From: Olavius sp. associated proteobacterium Delta 1
GTDB taxonomy: Bacteria; Desulfobacterota; Desulfobacteria; Desulfobacterales; JAFDCJ01
Length of the DNA: 45,853 nucleotides
NCBI GenBank assembly: GCA_902749685.1
Contig: CACVKW010001031.1
Coordinates: 1-45,853, forward strand
Direction: 5' to 3'
Part shown: in pieces, positions 41,910-45,853 of the stretch
How the letters are laid out: each line of letters opens with the position of its first letter
Numbering within the stretch: the first letter of the stretch is position 1
The notes under the pieces: model-generated
Told to the model about the DNA's origin: nothing
Seen by the model: only the letters and a program-made list of their open reading frames with translations
Databases searched by the model: none
Position numbers and translations under genes: made by a program

Positions 41910-42782
41910 ATGAATAAACAACTACGGACTGTCATTAATGTTGTTGAACCTCAAACCGTCATGGAGGGTGCCGGCGTCCGACTCAAACGTAGCATCGCAA
42001 CCGCAACCCTGGACAATCTTGATCCGTTTCTACTTTTTGATCATTTCGGGTCCAAAGATCCGGCCGATTACATCAAGGGCTTTCCCATGCATCCGCACCG
42101 GGGCATAGAAACCGTAACCTACATGATACAGGGAGCTGTCAATCATAAGGACAGCATCGGCAATGCCGGCAGTATATCGTCCGGTGACGTCCAGTGGATG
42201 ACTTCCGGCGGCGGCATCATGCACGAGGAAATGCCGCAGCCCGGCCAGGATGAAATGATCGGGTTTCAACTGTGGGTCAACCTTCCCGCCAGACTTAAAA
42301 TGAGCCAACCCCGCTATCAGGACATATTCGCCGATCAAATTCCGATAGTCACCCGCGCCGATGGTGTTAAAATTCTGGTAATTGCCGGTGAAGTGGATGA
42401 TGTCAGGGGTCCGGTTACGGAGATCGAAGCCGATCCAATATATATGGATATTACCGTCCCGCAAGGGGGTGAATTCAAGCAGCCGGTTGCAAGGGGTCAT
42501 ACCGCATTCGCCTATGTGTTTGAAGGTCAGGGCCTATTTGGCAGCAATGGCAATGAAAAAGCAATCAATCATCCGCGGCTGGTGGAATTTGGCGATGGCG
42601 ATTATGTAACGGTCAAGGCAACCGATCAACATGTTCGGTTTCTGCTAGTTTCAGGCAAGCCTTTAAATGAACCGATTGCCCGCTACGGCCCTTTTGTAAT
42701 GAACACCCAGGAGGAAATTCAGCAGGCGTTGGAGGACCTGCGCAACGGCACGTTTGTATTTAGCGAGGCCGAAAACAAGTAG
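41910..42782 (+). CDS. Pirin family protein
   Basis: 290 residues, bicupin. The N-terminal cupin carries FLLFDHFGS, FPMHPHRGIETVTYMIQGAV, HKDSIGNAGSI, GDVQWMTSGGGIMHEEMP: the two HPHRG His, the His in NHKDS and the Glu in MHEE form the iron site. C-terminal cupin: AYVFEGQGLFGSN, RFLLVSGKPLNEPIARYGPF, VMNTQEEIQQAL. YhhW-like pirins have quercetinase activity; others are regulators. Directly follows wrbA (38 bp), so quinone/flavonoid detoxification in one operon is plausible. Confidence 0.95.
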   Translation: MNKQLRTVINVVEPQTVMEGAGVRLKRSIATATLDNLDPFLLFDHFGSKDPADYIKGFPMHPHRGIETVTYMIQGAVNHKDSIGNAGSISSGDVQWMTSGGGIMHEEMPQPGQDEMIGFQLWVNLPARLKMSQPRYQDIFADQIPIVTRADGVKILVIAGEVDDVRGPVTEIEADPIYMDITVPQGGEFKQPVARGHTAFAYVFEGQGLFGSNGNEKAINHPRLVEFGDGDYVTVKATDQHVRFLLVSGKPLNEPIARYGPFVMNTQEEIQQALEDLRNGTFVFSEAENK

Positions 42783-42837
42783 AATAAATGACCGTTTTGG
42801 CCTGCCCCAGGGACCTTGCTTATCCCATGATGGTATG

Positions 42838-42867
42838 AGGTGTAAGGCATAAGGTATAAGGTGCAGG
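42838..42867. repeat. Short-word repeat (GGTATAAGGT)
   Basis: AGGTGTAAGGCATAAGGTAT then AAGGTGCAGG: four variants of AAGG(T/C)(A/G)TAAGG, after the pirin gene. Confidence 0.4.
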
Positions 42868-42970
42868 GAAAATAATCTGTTTTACAACCAGACGAAATTC
42901 GGTATATAGCATCCGGTTAGTTGCATTTGAGTCGGCCTTTGATTACATTTTGAAAAAGGAGATAAAGACT

Positions 42971-43684
42971 GTGAAGCCATTACCGAGAGTCTTACTGATC
43001 ACCTTGCTGCTGCTCGGCCTAACTGCCTGTACCGGCCATGACAAAGAAACCCGGCAGATGACCTTGCGTGAACGCATTGGCAATGCTTACGGTGTTCACT
43101 ATTTTTCCCAGATCGAACAGATACAGTACCGGTTTAACGTCAAGATTGGAGAAAAACAAATCAGTCGGTTCTGGATCTGGGAGCCGAAATTGGACCGGGT
43201 CACGTTTAAAGGGATGAACTATCAGGAAGCCGTCACCTATTATCGACACGAGATAGACGCAACGGCCTCCTCAGCGTTAAAAAAAGTCGATGCCTGGTTT
43301 ATTAACGACAATTACTGGCTGTTGTTTCCGTTTCACATCGCCTGGGACACCAATCTAGCAGTAGAAGATATCGGCCGCCAAAACCTTCCTCTGGGAGGCG
43401 GCAAAGCCAAGTGTGTCGTCATTACATTTCCGGCCTCCGGCGGATATACGCCCGGGGATGTTTACGAAATCTATCTTAACGATAATTCCAGGTTATTGCA
43501 GTGGGTCTATCGTCACGGTGGTTCAGAGGAACCCACCCGGGTAACCACCTGGGAGAATTATCGACAGGCAGGCCCTCTGGTGCTTTCATTAAATCGTCAG
43601 GCGCGAGATGAAAGTTTTCGGCTGTGGTTTACAGGCGTCGGAGTTAAATTGGTAGGTGTAGATAACTGGATGTTTACGGAATAA
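42971..43684 (+). CDS. Lipoprotein of unknown function
   Basis: 237 residues from a GTG with AAGGAG nine bases before; the next start upstream has no ribosome site. Signal peptide with lipobox LTAC (about residue 20). The mature protein has a beta-rich look: RERIGNAYGVHYFSQIEQIQ, YRFNVKIGEKQISRFWIWEP, VTFKGMNYQEAVTYY, NDNYWLLFPFHIAWDTNLAV, LVVTFPASGG-like, VYEIYLNDNSRLLQWVYRHG. This resembles the LolA/LolB-like or DUF-type outer membrane lipoprotein sensors but I cannot name a family. Convergent with a membrane protein gene, with a Family B repeat at the junction. Confidence 0.72.
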   Translation: MKPLPRVLLITLLLLGLTACTGHDKETRQMTLRERIGNAYGVHYFSQIEQIQYRFNVKIGEKQISRFWIWEPKLDRVTFKGMNYQEAVTYYRHEIDATASSALKKVDAWFINDNYWLLFPFHIAWDTNLAVEDIGRQNLPLGGGKAKCVVITFPASGGYTPGDVYEIYLNDNSRLLQWVYRHGGSEEPTRVTTWENYRQAGPLVLSLNRQARDESFRLWFTGVGVKLVGVDNWMFTE

Positions 43685-43692
43685 AACTTATC

Positions 43693-43743
43693 ATACCTGA
43701 ATTTTGCCCGAGTTGGAGGCTATCATTTGCAAGATTCAGGTAT
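43693..43743. repeat. Family B repeat with both arms
   Basis: ATACCTGAATTTTGC (43693-43707) and GCAAGATTCAGGTAT (43729-43743) are inverted, 51 bp in all. It sits between convergent genes, and the stop codon of the minus-strand gene (43736-43738) is the TGA inside the repeat. Confidence 0.7.
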
Positions 43744-44323
43744 CTGTTTGCCGCACTTCTTTGCTAAAGAGCATTGCTGAGCCGACAGTACAGTGGCCCA
43801 ATAATTCAATCAACTCCTCAAGGCGAACGAAAACCACATCCTCGCCCGGGATACCTTTCCACCACCTTTGATCGATAGTTTGGGAGAGAAAGTAAAAAAG
43901 AAACCCGCCTGCCAGTAAATTGATCAGGACAGGATTCATAAGATAGCTTTTAAAAAGGTCATAGCGCCATAAAGCAATCCCCAAAAGGATAGGCCAGCCG
44001 ATCAACAGGATCTCATCGGAACCGGTGAAATGGATTTCACGACTCAATGCGATAGCCATAAATCCTATGGTCCAAAGAAAAAATAAATGACGCGTCAGTG
44101 CAAAGCGCACAACCAAGGCAATGGTAAACAGTCCCGTGATCACGACCGCTGCAATTTCCATCACAGGCTTGGTGGGTTGGATAAAACCGAGCCAGATCAA
44201 CGGCCAGGGTACAATCGTTATCACAAAACACGCTAATAAGGTACGATAGTCGATTAGACGAACGATAGAAATTAAATTTTTCCAAATCATTTCTATAAGG
44301 GCTTTTAAAGGCCGATACACCAT
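43736..44323 (-). CDS. Hypothetical multi-pass membrane protein
   Basis: 195 residues with about five TMs (about 28-48, 55-73, 78-96, 106-122, 132-150) and a soluble C-terminal tail (LEELIELLGHCTVGSAMLFS). No family recognised; motifs such as REIHFTGSDEILLIGWPILL and IALWRYDLFK resemble small sensor or electron-carrier-free membrane proteins in marine bacteria. An AGGAG lies upstream of the ATG. Its C-terminal residues and stop (ACC TGA) are encoded by a Family B repeat, so the last residues were probably set by the insertion. Confidence 0.7.
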   Translation of the reverse strand: MVYRPLKALIEMIWKNLISIVRLIDYRTLLACFVITIVPWPLIWLGFIQPTKPVMEIAAVVITGLFTIALVVRFALTRHLFFLWTIGFMAIALSREIHFTGSDEILLIGWPILLGIALWRYDLFKSYLMNPVLINLLAGGFLFYFLSQTIDQRWWKGIPGEDVVFVRLEELIELLGHCTVGSAMLFSKEVRQTDT

Positions 44324-44424
44324 CTGATATAAAATCTCCTATGCAGTTGATTTAAGTGAATTGAACTTCCATCAGACAAGCAGATGGGTTTGAATTGACC
44401 GGACGGCCTAATTTCATCGGTCTA

Positions 44425-44520
44425 TTACCTGAATTTTTTCCAGCAAAATTCGCTTAGGAGAACCTACAAATATACACCATTTTGTAATGCCGGCAAGATT
44501 ACGTGCAAAATTCAGGTATT
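44425..44520. repeat. Family B repeat with both arms
   Basis: TTACCTGAATTTTTTCCAGC (44425-44444) and GTGCAAAATTCAGGTATT (44503-44520) are inverted ends of a 96-bp unit. The right end runs into the lptF-like stop codon (44519-44521). Confidence 0.65.
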
Positions 44521-45715
44521 AAGAAGAACGTTTGGAAGGAATAATCCTTGCAAGAAACGGCCTAACTCGCCGAATCAAGAACCCTATCATTAACGAACGC
44601 TCACGTCCTGTTTGAACCAGCATAAACAATCCGATACTTCCCATTACAAAATTTGGCACCCACATTCCGATCTCGGGAGGATAAATGCCATCTTCCCCAA
44701 AGCCATAGCCTATGGTCAATAACAAATAGTAAAGTAAAAAGAAAAAAAGACACAAAACCAGCCCGAAGGACCGTTTGGCGTTTTTCGATTGAATGCCTAA
44801 GGGAAACGCAATAAGTCCCATCGCCAAGCAGGCTATAGGAATTGAAAATCGCCGATGCAGGACTATTTTCACTTTATAATAATCCTGGTCTTTACCTTCT
44901 TTATTTGCCCTATCTTCCATATAGTGGCGCAGTTCTCCGATGCTCATCGCCTCGCGGTGTTTCTCTCTATCCTCAAATTTGTCCATCTCGTCTTTGAAAT
45001 CAAGGCTCAACTTGTAAGTGTCAAACTGGATTGAGGTGGCCGATCGATCTTTGAGGTTAGTTTGATGGATGGTTCCATTGGATAGCAGTAGGTGAAAGAT
45101 GAATTTTCCGGGTTCACTGAATAATCGACCTTCCGGGGCGACCACCGTGCTGACGATATCCGGCTGCCGTTTGTCCTCGATGAATACATCAATTAGCTTT
45201 TTATTTTGGGTGTCGATTCTGCTGACATACAGCATTACGTCTTGAAAGGCATCGTTGAAAGTTCTCTCCTTCAGGCCGATATCGGCATGGGAAGACGCCA
45301 ACTGCATGGCCATTTCATCAAGGGCTGTTTTGGATTGCGGCACCCCGTACAATGTAATCAAAGCCGTTAACAGACATCCGAACAAAGCAAATGTCAGAAC
45401 CGGTGGAAGCAACCGGTAAACGCTTAAACCGCAGGACTTTAAAGCTATTATTTCATTGTCATTGGACATCCGCAGAAAGGTCAGCAACACAGCCATCATG
45501 ACCGACATCGGAATAATGAACATTAAAAACCAGGGCAGCGTAAAAACAATGATCTGTAGCACGGCCAATAAGTTGAGGTTATAGTTGACAATCCAGTCGG
45601 TGATTTCGATCATCTCCGTCATCAGGAACAGGAAGGTAAACACCAGCAAATTGATGCTGAAGGGAGCCAGCATTTCCTTTATAATATAACGATTGGTGAT
45701 GGTGTTCAGTTTCAT
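44519..45715 (-). CDS. lptF: LptF/LptG-type LPS export permease
   Basis: 398 residues with the YjgP/YjgQ plan: N-terminal TM (about 15-37), paired TMs (about 55-120), a periplasmic beta domain (about 130-265), and three C-terminal TMs (about 285-375). Diagnostic sequence: LRMSNDNEIIALKSCGLSVY (coupling helix) and HRRFSIPIACLAMGLIAFPL then GIQSKNAKRSFG. It is one of the two permeases of the LptB2FG complex that extracts lipopolysaccharide from the inner membrane. The gene after it on this strand is not lptG. The N-terminal KLNTITNRYIIKEMLAPFSI favours LptF over LptG, with modest confidence. Confidence 0.88.
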   Translation of the reverse strand: MKLNTITNRYIIKEMLAPFSINLLVFTFLFLMTEMIEITDWIVNYNLNLLAVLQIIVFTLPWFLMFIIPMSVMMAVLLTFLRMSNDNEIIALKSCGLSVYRLLPPVLTFALFGCLLTALITLYGVPQSKTALDEMAMQLASSHADIGLKERTFNDAFQDVMLYVSRIDTQNKKLIDVFIEDKRQPDIVSTVVAPEGRLFSEPGKFIFHLLLSNGTIHQTNLKDRSATSIQFDTYKLSLDFKDEMDKFEDREKHREAMSIGELRHYMEDRANKEGKDQDYYKVKIVLHRRFSIPIACLAMGLIAFPLGIQSKNAKRSFGLVLCLFFFLLYYLLLTIGYGFGEDGIYPPEIGMWVPNFVMGSIGLFMLVQTGRERSLMIGFLIRRVRPFLARIIPSKRSS

Positions 45716-45853
45716 GAGGTATTGATGGATTCCAAATTTATCTTAAATAATAGTAACTCATTGCTGTCCAAAATAATTTGAAAATCAAATACTGCCTTTA
45801 ATAAAAACAGGCAGTTATAAACGGGAAATTAGTGATTTAGAAATCAGGTTGTA

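Noticed and set aside
1..45853. CRISPR arrays, rRNA, complete tRNA genes, transposases
   Set aside because: I looked on both strands and saw no regular spacer-repeat array, cloverleaf or transposase motif; a covariance search could still find a weak tRNA.

Overview
The window reads as chromosomal DNA of a sediment-type anaerobe, most likely a Desulfobacterota (deltaproteobacterial) relative. The basis is gene content: an OmcA/MtrC-type decaheme lipoprotein, a chemoreceptor with a c-type haem motif in its sensor domain, a DUF438-hemerythrin-PAS protein, DUF3786, cytochrome c', and a C-terminal cysteine module (ICSNCKQIRDDQGYW) common in sensor proteins of that group. Lineage is inference; no rRNA or full taxonomic marker is present. 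No CRISPR array, complete RNA gene, transposase or integrase was seen.

Layout. 1-3.4 kb (+): the end of an ApbE flavin transferase, an FMN_bind protein and a large decaheme outer-surface cytochrome, which together look like an extracellular electron-transfer unit. 3.4-8.1 kb: small and hypothetical genes, a six-bladed YWTD propeller, a 5'-truncated AbiEii-type nucleotidyltransferase remnant, a VOC protein and an unrecognised 416-residue protein. 8.5-13.3 kb: a DUF438/hemerythrin/PAS sensor, a truncated SDR, an NAD(P)-binding protein, an MBL-fold lipoprotein and a TetR regulator with two matching operators. At 13.3 kb lies the isolated 3' end of a tmRNA gene, a probable integration scar. 13.7-19.3 kb: MarR plus methyltransferase, a 5'-damaged L,D-transpeptidase, an LssY_C protein, DUF502 and a frameshifted membrane sensor. 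This stretch has several broken genes and looks like eroded accessory DNA.

19.5-26.9 kb (-): a haem-chemoreceptor, DUF3786 and AsmA run, then a divergent SHMT paralogue followed by a cyclase-family protein, both with altered catalytic motifs, and a DUF2892 protein. 27.3-30.5 kb (-): an MlaC-like periplasmic protein and an MMPL/RND exporter, resembling HpnM/HpnN. 31.0-33.4 kb (+): a PomA/PomB-like flagellar stator pair and a secreted protein. 33.5-35.2 kb (-): an amino-acid-type ABC permease and binding protein without an ATPase. 35.4-39.1 kb: cytochrome b561, cytochrome c', an anti-sigma/ECF sigma pair and a secreted MBL hydrolase. 39.6-42.8 kb (+): a CDF metal exporter, then MarR-WrbA-pirin, probably an electrophile/quinone stress operon. 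43.0-45.7 kb: a lipoprotein, a membrane protein and an LptF-type permease.

Two dispersed inverted-repeat families stand out. Family A (core TCCGCCCTGAAAAATAG) occurs at five places, all upstream of minus-strand genes, and in at least three it forms a 105-170 bp element with inverted ends. Family B (TACCTGAATTTTGC) occurs at five gene ends and supplies or overlaps the stop codon of two genes. These repeats, with the tmRNA scar and the SHMT/cyclase pair, are the least explained parts of the window.
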